Shown piece after piece: positions 33,372-42,033 of a stretch of 64,000 nucleotides of DNA. Under the pieces are notes generated by a model. That model searched no databases, had not been told where the DNA came from, and saw only the letters and a program-made list of their open reading frames with translations. Origin of the DNA: an uncultured bacterium (GTDB lineage Bacteria; Elusimicrobiota; Elusimicrobia; Elusimicrobiales; Elusimicrobiaceae). The stretch's first letter is position 1; every line of letters starts with the position of its first letter. The stretch covers positions 62,001 through 126,000 of the forward strand of contig CASEWB010000009.1 of NCBI GenBank assembly GCA_949291545.1, given 5' to 3'. The translations under genes and the position numbers were made by a program.

Positions 33372-33949
33372 TGCTTACAAATTATCAAAAACCATTCCCC
33401 AGGCGACAAAGGGCCGGATTTACCCTGTTAGAACTATTAATAGCCGTGCTGATAATTGGCATACTTGCTTCTATTGCTTTGCCAGCGTATACCAAAGTGG
33501 TCGAAAAGTCCCGCGCGACGCAGGCGTTAACTTTGCTTCACTCGCTGCAACAGGCGTTTGAAACATACTATCTGGCCAATGGGGAATATCCCTCGCTGTT
33601 TGAACAAATGGATGTAAATATGAAAGATTGGAACGGGAATGAAAAATGGCTTTCGGGAGGCTGCACGGATACGCGGTTCAATGGCGAGTGGTCTTTGCAA
33701 ATTATTCATAATACAGACCACGCCGGGATCTATATGGGGCGGATTTCGGGTGTCTATAAATGGGCCGGTTTTGGTTCTTTCGGCCGGTCTAATAAGCTGC
33801 CCACTAAAGAAATTTTATGTATAGAAAGGACTCAGTACGGGGTGGTGTTTGAAAAAGCCCCGGGCGACCATTGTGTCAAAGTATTGCACAGTTCCGGTTC
33901 GCCCGTGTCTGATAGCCGCGAAAACGGACGGTTTTATCATATGTCCTAA
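33371..33949 (+). CDS. Type IV pilin-like protein 3
   Basis: 192 residues from ATG 33371. Cleavage site QRAG^FTLLELL with Glu5, then IAVLIIGILASIALPAYTKVVEKSRA. This copy is the most diverged of the four in its N-terminal DNA sequence. The globular domain starts LQQAFETYYLANGEYPS and contains three Cys. It is a solitary gene after the oligopeptide-binding protein and ahead of a tRNA. Pilus subunit or pseudopilin are both possible. Confidence 0.88.
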   Translation: MLTNYQKPFPRRQRAGFTLLELLIAVLIIGILASIALPAYTKVVEKSRATQALTLLHSLQQAFETYYLANGEYPSLFEQMDVNMKDWNGNEKWLSGGCTDTRFNGEWSLQIIHNTDHAGIYMGRISGVYKWAGFGSFGRSNKLPTKEILCIERTQYGVVFEKAPGDHCVKVLHSSGSPVSDSRENGRFYHMS

Positions 33950-33958
33950 AGGGCCGGT

Positions 33959-33987
33959 TTGCATTTCGGGGTTTAAAGTGCTATAAT
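33959..33987 (+). promoter_or_regulatory. Sigma-70 promoter of the initiator-like tRNA
   Basis: TTGCAT (33959-33964), 17-nt spacer, TATAAT (33982-33987). Transcription should begin at about 33994, at the 5' end of the tRNA itself. Confidence 0.75.
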
Positions 33988-33992
33988 AACAT

Positions 33993-34066
33993 TGCGGGGT
34001 AGAGAAGCCTGGTATCTCGCAAGGCCCATAACCTTGAGATCACTGGTTCAAATCCAGTCCCCGCAA
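33993..34066 (+). tRNA. Atypical initiator-like tRNA-Met (anticodon CAT)
   Basis: Initiator features: A11:U24 pair in the D stem (GAGA/TCTC), AGCCTGG D loop and the CCCGCA end. Deviations: position 1 is T facing A72 (a weak pair rather than a mismatch), the anticodon stem CAAGG/CCTTG has only two of the three G:C pairs typical of initiators, and the loop CCCATAA has C rather than U at position 33. No CCA is encoded. The fold is otherwise complete. Confidence 0.88.
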
Positions 34067-34079
34067 GATTTTTACTTGT

Positions 34080-34103
34080 ACCGCCCGAGAGGGCGGTTTT
34101 TTT
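34080..34103 (+). terminator. Terminator after the initiator-like tRNA
   Basis: ACCGCCC-GAGA-GGGCGGT stem followed by seven T. Confidence 0.85.
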
Positions 34104-34233
34104 ATGGCTTTTTGCCGGGAGGGGCGGAAAATTATTTTAGACGAAAAATAGGTTTCTTTCTCGTTGGTTTTTATGTACAATAAACTAAAAAGAAAGAAAG
34201 GGCAAAAGGGTTTGCCTGCTGTTAGGAGGAAGT

Positions 34234-35247
34234 ATGAAAGTAGCCGTTTTCGTGGGCGGGAATAAAGAATTTACCGCTTCTAGATTGGGGGTAAAGCTGG
34301 GCGAGGAACTCGCCGGGCAAGGGTTTGAAGTCGTGCTTCGTGCTGTAAAAGGCAAAGTAAAAGTAAAAAATTCCGCCGTACCACTGCAGGAATATGCGGC
34401 TGTGGCCAAACCGAAAACTTTGGCTGCTGCCTTAAAAAAGGACGGGGTGGATTTTGTCATTTCGTTAATGAATTGGAATGCTTGCCAAGCCGCCTGCGAA
34501 GCCGGGGTGCCGTTTATCTACGCCGAAAACGAAGGCTTTAAAGAGGACAAAACCCCGAAAGACAAAAAGGCCGTATTAAAGAAAGCCAAACAAGTGTTGA
34601 TTATCAAAACGTCCGACAAGCCGCTTAACAAAAAAGCTTATGCCGGTTTGAAAGTGCAAACCGTTACAAATCCGGCCGTGTGGGTGGAACATTATAACTA
34701 TAATAAACCCGCTTGTTTTAAGAAAGAAAATAATATTGTGGCCGTTGGCAAGTTGGGCAAAGAAAGCGGTTTTGAAAACCTGCTTAAGACGTGGGCCCGT
34801 TTGGCGCCGGCCCACTCCACTTGGCATTTAACCATTGTGGGCGACGGGACAGGCAAAGCGGCTTTGGCCAAGTTCGTAGCTAAAAACAATTTGCAGGACA
34901 GCACGGAAATTGTGCCGGACGATGGCGACGTTTATAGCCTTTTGCGCAATGCCGATATTTTTGCTTATCCGGCCCTTAATCCCGCCAATGCGGATATTTT
35001 GCTGGACGCGATGGCCAGCAAGCTCCCGTGTGTGGCGTGCGAGAGCGACCCGGTAACCGATTTGGTGGCCAACGGCATCAACGGCGTAATTGTAAACGCC
35101 GGGGAAGAAGAACCTTTCACCATCGCGTTGGACGATTTAATGGTAAATTGGGGCAAACGCGTGGGAATAGCGGTGGAAGCCAGCAAACTCAAAGACCAAT
35201 ATCCGTTTGAAGACTTCGTCCGTGCGTTTGTAGAACTTTTACACTGA
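34234..35247 (+). CDS. Glycosyltransferase, GT4-like
   Basis: 337 residues with GT-B organisation. The second domain is clear: NIVAVGKLGKESGFENLL, WHLTIVGDGTGKAALAKF, DVYSLLRNADIFAYPALNPANADILLDAMASKLPCVA and VTDLVANGINGVIV. The N-terminal domain is short and Lys-rich, so the acceptor side looks minimal. It should transfer a sugar from a nucleotide donor onto an envelope polysaccharide or lipid. A strong Shine-Dalgarno (AGGAGG) supports the start. It is followed by a hairpin that may limit readthrough into the next glycosyltransferase. Confidence 0.83.
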   Translation: MKVAVFVGGNKEFTASRLGVKLGEELAGQGFEVVLRAVKGKVKVKNSAVPLQEYAAVAKPKTLAAALKKDGVDFVISLMNWNACQAACEAGVPFIYAENEGFKEDKTPKDKKAVLKKAKQVLIIKTSDKPLNKKAYAGLKVQTVTNPAVWVEHYNYNKPACFKKENNIVAVGKLGKESGFENLLKTWARLAPAHSTWHLTIVGDGTGKAALAKFVAKNNLQDSTEIVPDDGDVYSLLRNADIFAYPALNPANADILLDAMASKLPCVACESDPVTDLVANGINGVIVNAGEEEPFTIALDDLMVNWGKRVGIAVEASKLKDQYPFEDFVRAFVELLH

Positions 35248-35256
35248 AAGGATAGG

Positions 35257-35284
35257 CGCCCCGGGGCAGCCCGGGGCGTTTTTA
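35257..35284 (+). terminator. Hairpin between glycosyltransferase genes
   Basis: CGCCCCGGG/CCCGGGGCG stem with TTTTT, 10 nt before the next start codon region. It may act as a terminator or partial attenuator. Confidence 0.75.
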
Positions 35285-35295
35285 CAGGGGAAAAA

Positions 35296-36378
35296 ATGAA
35301 AATTACCTGCGTAATTGGTACATTGGGCGGCGGCGGTGCCGAACGAGCCATGACGTATCTGGCGGATGGGTTGGCGGCGCGCGGCCACGAAGTAACGCTT
35401 TTGACGTTGGACGATTCCGTGCCGGATTTCTACTCGCTTTCTCCTGCTGTGCACCGGGTGCGTGTTGATTTACCTACTTTTAAAAAACCCAGCTTTTGGG
35501 GCGGCATACCCCGCCTGTGGCGGCTGGTGCGTGCCGTGCGCGCCACCCAACCGGACGTACTGATTAGCTTTATGACGGTAAGCGTACTGGCCGCTTGCTG
35601 GTTGTTGCGCATCCCGTATATTTATGCAGACCATTTGGACGTGCGTTTGTTAAAGTGTTCCTTTAAGTGGAAAGTAATGCGCAATTTCCTGCTGCGCTGT
35701 GCCTACCGGGTGGTAGTGCTGTCGGAGCGGGACCGCAAGTTTGTGGCGCTGTATCATTCGCATTGGACGCCGGCGGTGGTGTACAACCCGGCATTGCCGG
35801 CAGAAAATAAAAACTTGCCGCGGCCGGAATTTTTAGAAGCCGGCAAAAAATATGTGCTGGCGGTGGGACGGCTTGTGCAGCAAAAAGGGTTTGATATGCT
35901 GTTGGAAGCGTGGCGCCGCGTGTGCGACGATTTTCCGGAGTGGCGTTTGTGCATCATTGGCGCGGGGCCGGACGAAGCCGAATTAAAAGGCCTGGCCGAA
36001 ACGCTCGACGTACAGTACAGTGTTCAATTTGTGCCGCCCGTGCAAGGGCTGGCGGCCGTGTACCAACATGCTCAGCTGTATGCGATGTCTTCGCGGACGG
36101 AAGGGTTTCCGATGGTATTGCTGGAGGCTATGGCCGCCGGGCTGCCGGTGGTGAGCTTTAACTGCAATGGCCCGGACGTTATCGTGCGCGACGGAGTAGA
36201 CGGCTATTTGGTAAAACAGTTCTATACGGACAGGCTGGCCGCCAAAATGGCGGAGCTTATGAAAGACGAGGAAAAACGCCGCCAGTTTGGGGAACACGCA
36301 AAGGAAATTACCCAGCGTTTTTCTTTGGAAAAATACCTGGACGCGTATGAAAATTTCTGCAAGGAAGCTGTTAAATGA
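35296..36378 (+). CDS. Glycosyltransferase family 4
   Basis: 360 residues. GTLGGGGAERAMTYLADGLAARGHEV is the classic GT4 start (quoted in part: GGGGAERAM), followed by VLAVGRLVQQKGFDMLLEA, LCIIGAGPDEAELKGLA, and the donor-binding MSSRTEGFPMVLLEAMAAG with the EX7E motif. Retaining transfer from a nucleotide-sugar is expected, probably in lipopolysaccharide core or exopolysaccharide synthesis. It overlaps the next gene by 4 nt. Confidence 0.92.
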   Translation: MKITCVIGTLGGGGAERAMTYLADGLAARGHEVTLLTLDDSVPDFYSLSPAVHRVRVDLPTFKKPSFWGGIPRLWRLVRAVRATQPDVLISFMTVSVLAACWLLRIPYIYADHLDVRLLKCSFKWKVMRNFLLRCAYRVVVLSERDRKFVALYHSHWTPAVVYNPALPAENKNLPRPEFLEAGKKYVLAVGRLVQQKGFDMLLEAWRRVCDDFPEWRLCIIGAGPDEAELKGLAETLDVQYSVQFVPPVQGLAAVYQHAQLYAMSSRTEGFPMVLLEAMAAGLPVVSFNCNGPDVIVRDGVDGYLVKQFYTDRLAAKMAELMKDEEKRRQFGEHAKEITQRFSLEKYLDAYENFCKEAVK

Positions 36379-37562
36379 ATTGGAACTCACCGGAAGTACA
36401 GCTAAGCCTGCAGGAACTGCAGCAAACGCTGGACTGGCGCGGCCGGGACAGCCGCTTGGTCCGGGGGGCTTTTGCCTGGAGTCGGTGTAAAAAGCGTTTA
36501 TCTTATTGGTTTAAAAATCGTTTTTTATACAAACGCGCTCCGCGGGAAGAAAACCGCCTGTGCGTATTGTTTTGGCTTCCGGGGGGCTTGGGCGATGCCG
36601 CCTGCGCCAAACGGTTGGTTTCGGCTTACCGCACTTGCCTGCCGGAGGCGGTTTTTGACGTGTATTCCCCTGTCCCCGGGGCGGCTAAACTGCTTTTTGG
36701 AACGGATAAAAACACCTGCATTTTGGAACAAAATTCGTTTGCTCCCGACTCTTATGATTTAGCTGTGTTGGCGTGTATGTCCGCAGTTTATTTGTCCGCG
36801 GACGAAGCCCGCTTGGGCCGGTTGGCCCCGGCCTTTTTGCCCGTGTTGGAACGCGCCCGCGCGGCGCAGGAAAGCTTGGGCGAGTTGGCGGACGACGTAT
36901 TTTTGACGGACGGTTTATTGGGCCGCTGGCTGGCCGCACACGGGGGAAGGCGGTTTGATTTGCTGTCCTATACGGGCGGGGTGGACCTGCCGCACGATAC
37001 ACCGCAGCGCCTAAAAGTGCCCGGCGGCGGGCTGGAAAAATTTGGCCTGACGGACCAGCCGTATATCACCTTTCACGATGCAAGCCGCACGCACCAAGCG
37101 GGGCAATCCCAGCGGCCCACCCGTTGTTGGCCGTCGGTGCGGTGGTGTGAATTTTTCCGGTTGTTTAAAAAAGAATTTCCCTACATCAAAATTGTGCAGC
37201 TGGGGGAAAAGGACAATATCCCTTACGAAGACGCCGACTTGTGCCTGCTTGGCAAAACCGAATTGGCGGACTTGCCGCCTTTGCTCAGCGGCGCACAGGC
37301 GCATATAGACGGCGAAAGCGGTTATGTGCATTTGGCCCAGTTTTTAGAGGTGCGCAGTGTGGTGGTGTTTGGGCCGTCTTCGGCGCATTTTTTGGGATAT
37401 GCCAAGAATGAAAATCTTTCCGCCGGCGCGTGCGGCGGCTGTATGTGGCTTACGCCCAATTGGATGCGGGCGTGCCCGCGCGGGTTCCCTGCGGCGCCGT
37501 GCACGGAAAGCGTCAGCGCTCAAGCCGTATTTGAAGCCGTTAAACGGATTTTACCCTATTAA
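36375..37562 (+). CDS. Glycosyltransferase family 9-like (heptosyltransferase-like) protein
   Basis: 395 residues. The first 50 residues are unusual and basic. The core has the ADP-heptose:LPS transferase plan: FWLPGGLGDAACAKRLVSAYR, SVRWCEFFRLFKKEFPYIKI, DLPPLLSGAQAHIDGESGYVHLAQFL split over that segment, and SVVVFGPSSAHFLGY. A C-terminal CGGCMWLTPNWMRACPRG holds several Cys. It would extend the core or a surface glycan. It is coupled to the preceding GT4 gene and its 3' end overlaps the convergent flippase gene by 23 nt. Confidence 0.8.
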   Translation: MNWNSPEVQLSLQELQQTLDWRGRDSRLVRGAFAWSRCKKRLSYWFKNRFLYKRAPREENRLCVLFWLPGGLGDAACAKRLVSAYRTCLPEAVFDVYSPVPGAAKLLFGTDKNTCILEQNSFAPDSYDLAVLACMSAVYLSADEARLGRLAPAFLPVLERARAAQESLGELADDVFLTDGLLGRWLAAHGGRRFDLLSYTGGVDLPHDTPQRLKVPGGGLEKFGLTDQPYITFHDASRTHQAGQSQRPTRCWPSVRWCEFFRLFKKEFPYIKIVQLGEKDNIPYEDADLCLLGKTELADLPPLLSGAQAHIDGESGYVHLAQFLEVRSVVVFGPSSAHFLGYAKNENLSAGACGGCMWLTPNWMRACPRGFPAAPCTESVSAQAVFEAVKRILPY

Positions 37563-39087
37563 ATAAATTTTTCCGGTTGGCCAGTTGTTGTTTAAAGGCC
37601 TGCCAATCCCCGCTGGCGCTGGTAAGGGCTAACAGGCCCGCCAGGAAAACAATCCCGCATACCAGCAAACACCAAAACGCCGGCCAACGGCCAAGCCCGC
37701 CGGCATAATATATCACAGCCGGTGCCAGCAAAGCGGCCGCATTAAGCCCGGCCAATCTCCCTGCCGTGCCTAAAGAACGCAGATACGATACTTGCGGAAA
37801 ATGCTTTTTAAACAACGCGTAATTAATCCCTAAACTCACCACACAGCACCCCAACTGGGTATATGGAAAAGCAAACGCTCCCCAAGCTTGCATAGTAAAC
37901 GGTACCAGCACAATAAAGAGCATAACGCACGAAAGCGCATACGGCAGGCTTTCTTTCACTTTTCGGCCGGCGGCTACCACGTTGTTTTGCATCAGCACCA
38001 ATGCCATAAACCACATAATCCCCAAAAGCGGGCGCAAAAATGATGCCGCGCTGTGGACGTCCTGCAAGGTAAAATTTCCGCGTTTAAAAAACAGGGTAAT
38101 AATTTCCGGTGCAAAAAAACAGCTAAAGGCCGCCAGCGGCGTTAAGAGAAATAACATCAAATGTTGGGTGGAAAGAAAATCCGCGTTGAGTTTGTTCCAA
38201 TCGTTTTTGGCGGCGCTTTCGGTTAGTTGAATTTTGGAAACGTTGGTTACGCGCAGGGTGAAAATTTCGGTAGGGGAATCGGAAAGCTGTTTGGCGTAAT
38301 TAAGCGCGCTGACGAACCCCGCCGCCAACCCGCTAAGCAAATATACCGGCAGCACACTGCTGACGATATTGGCCAGTTCAATCAGTTGGTTGCTGGCCAG
38401 GTTTTTGGTCAGCCGTTTGTGCCATTGTATGGGGGCGGGGCGGAAATCCCAGCGGAGTTCCCGCCGCATCATATAGCCATACACCAGAATTTGCACCGCG
38501 TTGGCCGCCAAAAAACCATATACCATACTAATAATGCCCCATTCCCGTCCCAACCAGAGCAAACACCCCAGCGGCAGCAAGGCGTTTAGCGGGGTCAAAA
38601 GAGCGGCCGCAAACCGGCGGTACATTTCCAGTACGGCCGTTAAATAGGCCGTCAAAAGCTGCAGCCCAAACAGAAGAAACGACAGCGCAATTAATGTTTT
38701 ATCCGTCATTAGGCGGGCTGTTTCAAAGCGGGAAAAACACTCCGCCAGCGCGACCGGCGCCCACGCGCCCGCCGCCGCCAAGCAGACGGTTAACAATAGG
38801 TAAAAATACAAAAATCCGTTCAGCAGCCCCCGTTCGCTCCCGGGGGTGTGCTCCTGGCGCGCCATCGCTTCCGGAATCACTACGGCGGCGTTCATACGCT
38901 GCAGGAAGGTCACGCCAAAGCCCATCACCATCATTAAATAGAAGTATACGTCTGTCGTGCTGCCCGCACCAAAGTAGAGGGCGATCAAAAGCGCATTGGC
39001 AAACGAAACCAGCTTCCACGCCAAGGTGGCCCCTACGGCCATCGCGGCGCCCAATGTATAGGAGGTGGGCTTAAAAAGATTAACCAT
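37540..39087 (-). CDS. MurJ/MviN-superfamily lipid flippase
   Basis: 515 residues with about 14 hydrophobic segments. FGAGSTTDVYFYLMMVM near the N-terminus and RRFAAALLTPL and LFFKRGNFTLQDV later are typical of MurJ-like proteins. The family flips lipid II or polyprenyl-linked glycans across the inner membrane. It faces three glycosyltransferase genes, so it may export the glycan they build; the housekeeping MurJ role is also possible. Its last 23 nt overlap the convergent GT9-like gene with no terminator between. Confidence 0.82.
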   Translation of the reverse strand: MVNLFKPTSYTLGAAMAVGATLAWKLVSFANALLIALYFGAGSTTDVYFYLMMVMGFGVTFLQRMNAAVVIPEAMARQEHTPGSERGLLNGFLYFYLLLTVCLAAAGAWAPVALAECFSRFETARLMTDKTLIALSFLLFGLQLLTAYLTAVLEMYRRFAAALLTPLNALLPLGCLLWLGREWGIISMVYGFLAANAVQILVYGYMMRRELRWDFRPAPIQWHKRLTKNLASNQLIELANIVSSVLPVYLLSGLAAGFVSALNYAKQLSDSPTEIFTLRVTNVSKIQLTESAAKNDWNKLNADFLSTQHLMLFLLTPLAAFSCFFAPEIITLFFKRGNFTLQDVHSAASFLRPLLGIMWFMALVLMQNNVVAAGRKVKESLPYALSCVMLFIVLVPFTMQAWGAFAFPYTQLGCCVVSLGINYALFKKHFPQVSYLRSLGTAGRLAGLNAAALLAPAVIYYAGGLGRWPAFWCLLVCGIVFLAGLLALTSASGDWQAFKQQLANRKNLFNRVKSV

Positions 39088-39121
39088 ATTTGATATTATA
39101 ATAATTTAGGAGAATAATATT

Positions 39122-40570
39122 GTGACTACTGAATTTGAACCTGTAATCGGGCTGGAAATACACGTCCAGCTTGCCAGCAAAACCAAATTGTTTTGTTCCT
39201 GCCCCAACGGCGTGGGCGAAGATACCAAACCCAACACCGCTATTTGCCCCGTCTGCACGGGACACCCCGGCGTATTGCCGGTGCTGACCGAAGGCGCCTT
39301 GGAACTGGCTGTACGCGCCGGGCTGAGTATGAATTGCAAAACCAACGAATACTCGTCTTTCTCGCGCAAACATTATTTTTACCCCGATTTGCCCAAAGGC
39401 TACCAGATTACCCAATACGACGAACCCATCAATGGGGCGGGGTCTATAGAAATTACTTTCGGCCCTAAAACGAATTTACAGAAGAAAAAAATCGGCATTC
39501 ACCACGCCCACTTGGAAGAAGACGCCAGCAAATCTTCGCACGAAGGGACGTATTCGCTGATTGATTTTAACCGCTCCGGCTGCCCGCTGTTGGAAATTGT
39601 GTCTATGCCGGATTTGCGCTCGCCCGACGAAGCTTATGCCTATTTGACCGAAATCAAGCGCTTGATGCGCTGGGTGGGGGCTTCCAACTGCGATATGGAA
39701 AAAGGCGAACTGCGCGTGGACGTGAACATTTCCCTAAGGCCGAAAGGACAGGAAAAATTCGGTACGCGTGCGGAAATTAAAAATTTGAACTCGTTTAAAG
39801 CCGTGCGCGACGCGCTGAATTACGAAATCGCCCGCCAAACCGAAATTTTAAATGGCGGCGGCCAGGTAAAGCAGGAAACCCGCCTGTGGGATAAAGAAGA
39901 ACTGGTCACCAAGCCGATGCGCTCCAAAGAGGACGCCTTGGATTACCGCTACTTCCCGGAGCCGGACTTGCCGCCGGTGGTGCTTTCCAAAGAATGGCTG
40001 GAAGGCGTAAAGGCCCGTATGCCCGAATTGCCCGCCAGCAAGGAAGCCCGCTTTATGAAAGCCGGTTTGTCCGCTTACGATGCAGGCGTGTTGACCAGCT
40101 CGCGCGAAATTGCCGACTATTTTGAAGCCGTCACCCAAAGCGGCAAAGTTTCTTTAAAAACCGCTTCCAACTGGATCCAGACCGACCTGCTGGGTATGCT
40201 TAATGCCGAGAAGAAGGAAATCCAGGATTCTCCTATCCCGGCCCCGCGCCTGGCGGAGCTGCTGGAACTGGTGGAAAGCGGCAAGATTAACCGCAAGCAA
40301 GGGCGCGAAGTGTTTGACGAAATTTGGAAAACCGGCGAAGCGCCTGCCGCCGTGGTGGAAAAACGCGGTATGGTGCAGGTGAGCGACGAAGGCCAGCTGG
40401 AAGCTTGGGCCAAAGCCGCCATAGACGCCAACCCCAAAGCCGTGGCCGATTTTAAGGCCGGCAACAAAGCCGCCGTCGGCCCGTTGGTGGGCGCCGTTAT
40501 GAAAATGAGCAAAGGCAAAGCCAACCCGCGCTTAATCAGCCAATTACTGGGGAAATTATTGGCGCAGTAA
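39122..40570 (+). CDS. gatB: Asp-tRNA(Asn)/Glu-tRNA(Gln) amidotransferase subunit B
   Basis: 482 residues with a GTG start preceded by TAGGAG. GLEIHVQLASKTKLFCSC and CPVCTGHPGVLPVL form the N-terminal signature; FSRKHYFYPDLPKGYQITQYD and HLEEDASKSSHE contain the kinase-like active site. The C-terminal tRNA-binding helical and YqeY domains run to the end (GPLVGAVMKMSKGKANP). It activates and amidates Glu or Asp on misacylated tRNA using ammonia from GatA. TATAAT lies at 39097-39102. It is not linked to gatA or gatC in this window. Confidence 0.97.
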   Translation: MTTEFEPVIGLEIHVQLASKTKLFCSCPNGVGEDTKPNTAICPVCTGHPGVLPVLTEGALELAVRAGLSMNCKTNEYSSFSRKHYFYPDLPKGYQITQYDEPINGAGSIEITFGPKTNLQKKKIGIHHAHLEEDASKSSHEGTYSLIDFNRSGCPLLEIVSMPDLRSPDEAYAYLTEIKRLMRWVGASNCDMEKGELRVDVNISLRPKGQEKFGTRAEIKNLNSFKAVRDALNYEIARQTEILNGGGQVKQETRLWDKEELVTKPMRSKEDALDYRYFPEPDLPPVVLSKEWLEGVKARMPELPASKEARFMKAGLSAYDAGVLTSSREIADYFEAVTQSGKVSLKTASNWIQTDLLGMLNAEKKEIQDSPIPAPRLAELLELVESGKINRKQGREVFDEIWKTGEAPAAVVEKRGMVQVSDEGQLEAWAKAAIDANPKAVADFKAGNKAAVGPLVGAVMKMSKGKANPRLISQLLGKLLAQ

Positions 40571-40587
40571 TGGCCGCAAATGGTTTA

Positions 40588-40616
40588 AAAGCCGGTCCTT
40601 ACGGGCCGGCTTTTTT
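40588..40616 (+). terminator. Terminator after gatB
   Basis: GCCGGTCC/GGGCCGGC stem followed by six T. Confidence 0.85.
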
Positions 40617-40666
40617 ATAGAAAAGCCCTAATGTAAAAAAATATACCCAAAAAGGACAAAATAGGT

Positions 40667-40742
40667 TACAATAAACTACACATAAACTTGGCCCCCGTAT
40701 CATTGACCCAGGGGGCGCAAAGTTGGTATCATTTATGTGTAG
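40667..40742 (+). promoter_or_regulatory. Structured leader of the pal operon
   Basis: TACAAT (40667-40672) is a probable -10. Just downstream CTACACATAAA (40676-40686) is exactly complementary to TTTATGTGTAG (40732-40742), enclosing an inner GCCCCC/GGGGGC hairpin and TTGGTATC. The Shine-Dalgarno GGAG of pal follows outside the stem. This looks like a cis-regulatory RNA; no known riboswitch class was recognised. Confidence 0.55.
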
Positions 40743-40769
40743 AAGTAAAAATCTATAACGGAGAAAGAA

Positions 40770-41279
40770 ATGAAAAACTTACTCAGAGTAGTTTTGGTTT
40801 TGGCTTTGGCCGCCGGCTTGACCGCCTGCAAAAAGAACGTGAAAGATGACGCCAACGCCGACCTGACCGCCGGTACCGGCACCGAAATGGTGTTGGAAGA
40901 AACCACGGTTACGGAATCTGTTCCCGCCCAGGAAGTATCTCTTGGTGTGGTGCACTTTGCTTTGGACAAATATACTTTGTCCGCCGATGCCCGCAAAATC
41001 GTAGAAGCGAACGCCCAGGCGATTAAATCTGCCGGCGATGTGGCTTCCTACAAAGTGACCATCGAAGGCAACTGCGACGACAGAGGCACCATTGCTTACA
41101 ACATTGCGCTCGGTCAAAAAAGAGCCGATGAAGTAAAAGCCTACTATGTACGCCTCGGCATTCCGGCCGCTAACATCACCACCGTTTCTTACGGCGAAGA
41201 AAAACCGGTCTGCTACGAAGCCACTCAGTCCTGCTGGGCCAAAAACCGCAGAGCTGACACGTTGCTGAAAGTCAACTAA
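40770..41279 (+). CDS. pal: Peptidoglycan-associated lipoprotein Pal
   Basis: 169 residues. Lipoprotein signal with TAC at the cleavage site (GLTAC), a variable linker, then an OmpA-like domain: VHFALDKYTLSADARKIVEANA, EGNCDDRGTIAYNIALGQKRADEVK and a C-terminal CWAKNRRADTL. The motif NxxLGxxRA is represented by NIALGQKRAD. Pal anchors the outer membrane to peptidoglycan and binds TolB. It is the first gene of pal-cpoB-tolB, in reverse of the usual tolB-pal order. Confidence 0.94.
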   Translation: MKNLLRVVLVLALAAGLTACKKNVKDDANADLTAGTGTEMVLEETTVTESVPAQEVSLGVVHFALDKYTLSADARKIVEANAQAIKSAGDVASYKVTIEGNCDDRGTIAYNIALGQKRADEVKAYYVRLGIPAANITTVSYGEEKPVCYEATQSCWAKNRRADTLLKVN

Positions 41280-41313
41280 TTGTTGTTTTACTAAGAAAGG
41301 AGCCCGAATCTCT

Positions 41314-42009
41314 ATGAAAAACGTTACCAAACTTATTTTTATGGCAGGTTCGGGCTTTCTGTTGTCCGGATGCATTGCCAGCGAACGCGATATGAGCACG
41401 TTAAAACTGCAGCTGCAGGAATTAAACGCTACCATCGTGCAAATGCAGTCCAACCAGGCCGAACTGGCCAGCAAAATGGACGAGCTGAACCGCAATTTAT
41501 CCGTTTCCAACGAGAACCTTTCCCAGGTGGATTCCCAAATTTTTAAACTTTCCGCCAAGCTGGACGATTTGACGGCCTCCGTGCGGCCCGCCTCGGGCAA
41601 TGCCGCGGGTGCGGCAGCCCAGCAACAGGCGGCTCTCTTGCCTTCCGACTTGTTCGCCGAAGCCAAAAGCCACTTGGATAAAGGCGCCTACGAACCGGCC
41701 GCGATGGGCTTTAAATTATACGTTTCCAAATATCCGGACAGCGAAAACACGGAACAAGCCTATATGTATATGGGGGACGCCTATATCGCCGCCGGACAAA
41801 CCAAACAAGGTGCAATTGCCTACGCTACGCTGCTGCAAAAATTTCCTAAAAGCAAGTTGATTCCGGCCGCCCGGCTGAAATACGCGCTTAGCATTGTGCC
41901 GCTGGGAAAAACCGACGAAGCCAAACGGTATTTAACTTCCGTGGTGCAGGAGTTCCCTTCCTCGCCCGAAGCAAAAACCGCTCAGGCCGAGCTGAAAAAA
42001 TTAAAATAA
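41314..42009 (+). CDS. cpoB: Tol-Pal system protein CpoB (YbgF family)
   Basis: 231 residues. Lipobox LLSGC, then a coiled-coil trimerisation region at about 25-85 (LKLQLQELNATIVQMQSN), a low-complexity linker and three TPR repeats (AKSHLDKGAYEPAAMGF; YMYMGDAYIAAGQTKQG; YALSIVPLGKTDEAKRYL). CpoB links the Tol system with peptidoglycan synthesis during division. The Shine-Dalgarno is AAAGGAG. It is followed closely by tolB. Confidence 0.92.
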   Translation: MKNVTKLIFMAGSGFLLSGCIASERDMSTLKLQLQELNATIVQMQSNQAELASKMDELNRNLSVSNENLSQVDSQIFKLSAKLDDLTASVRPASGNAAGAAAQQQAALLPSDLFAEAKSHLDKGAYEPAAMGFKLYVSKYPDSENTEQAYMYMGDAYIAAGQTKQGAIAYATLLQKFPKSKLIPAARLKYALSIVPLGKTDEAKRYLTSVVQEFPSSPEAKTAQAELKKLK

Positions 42010-42033
42010 GTGCGTGATACGCCTGCCACTTTC

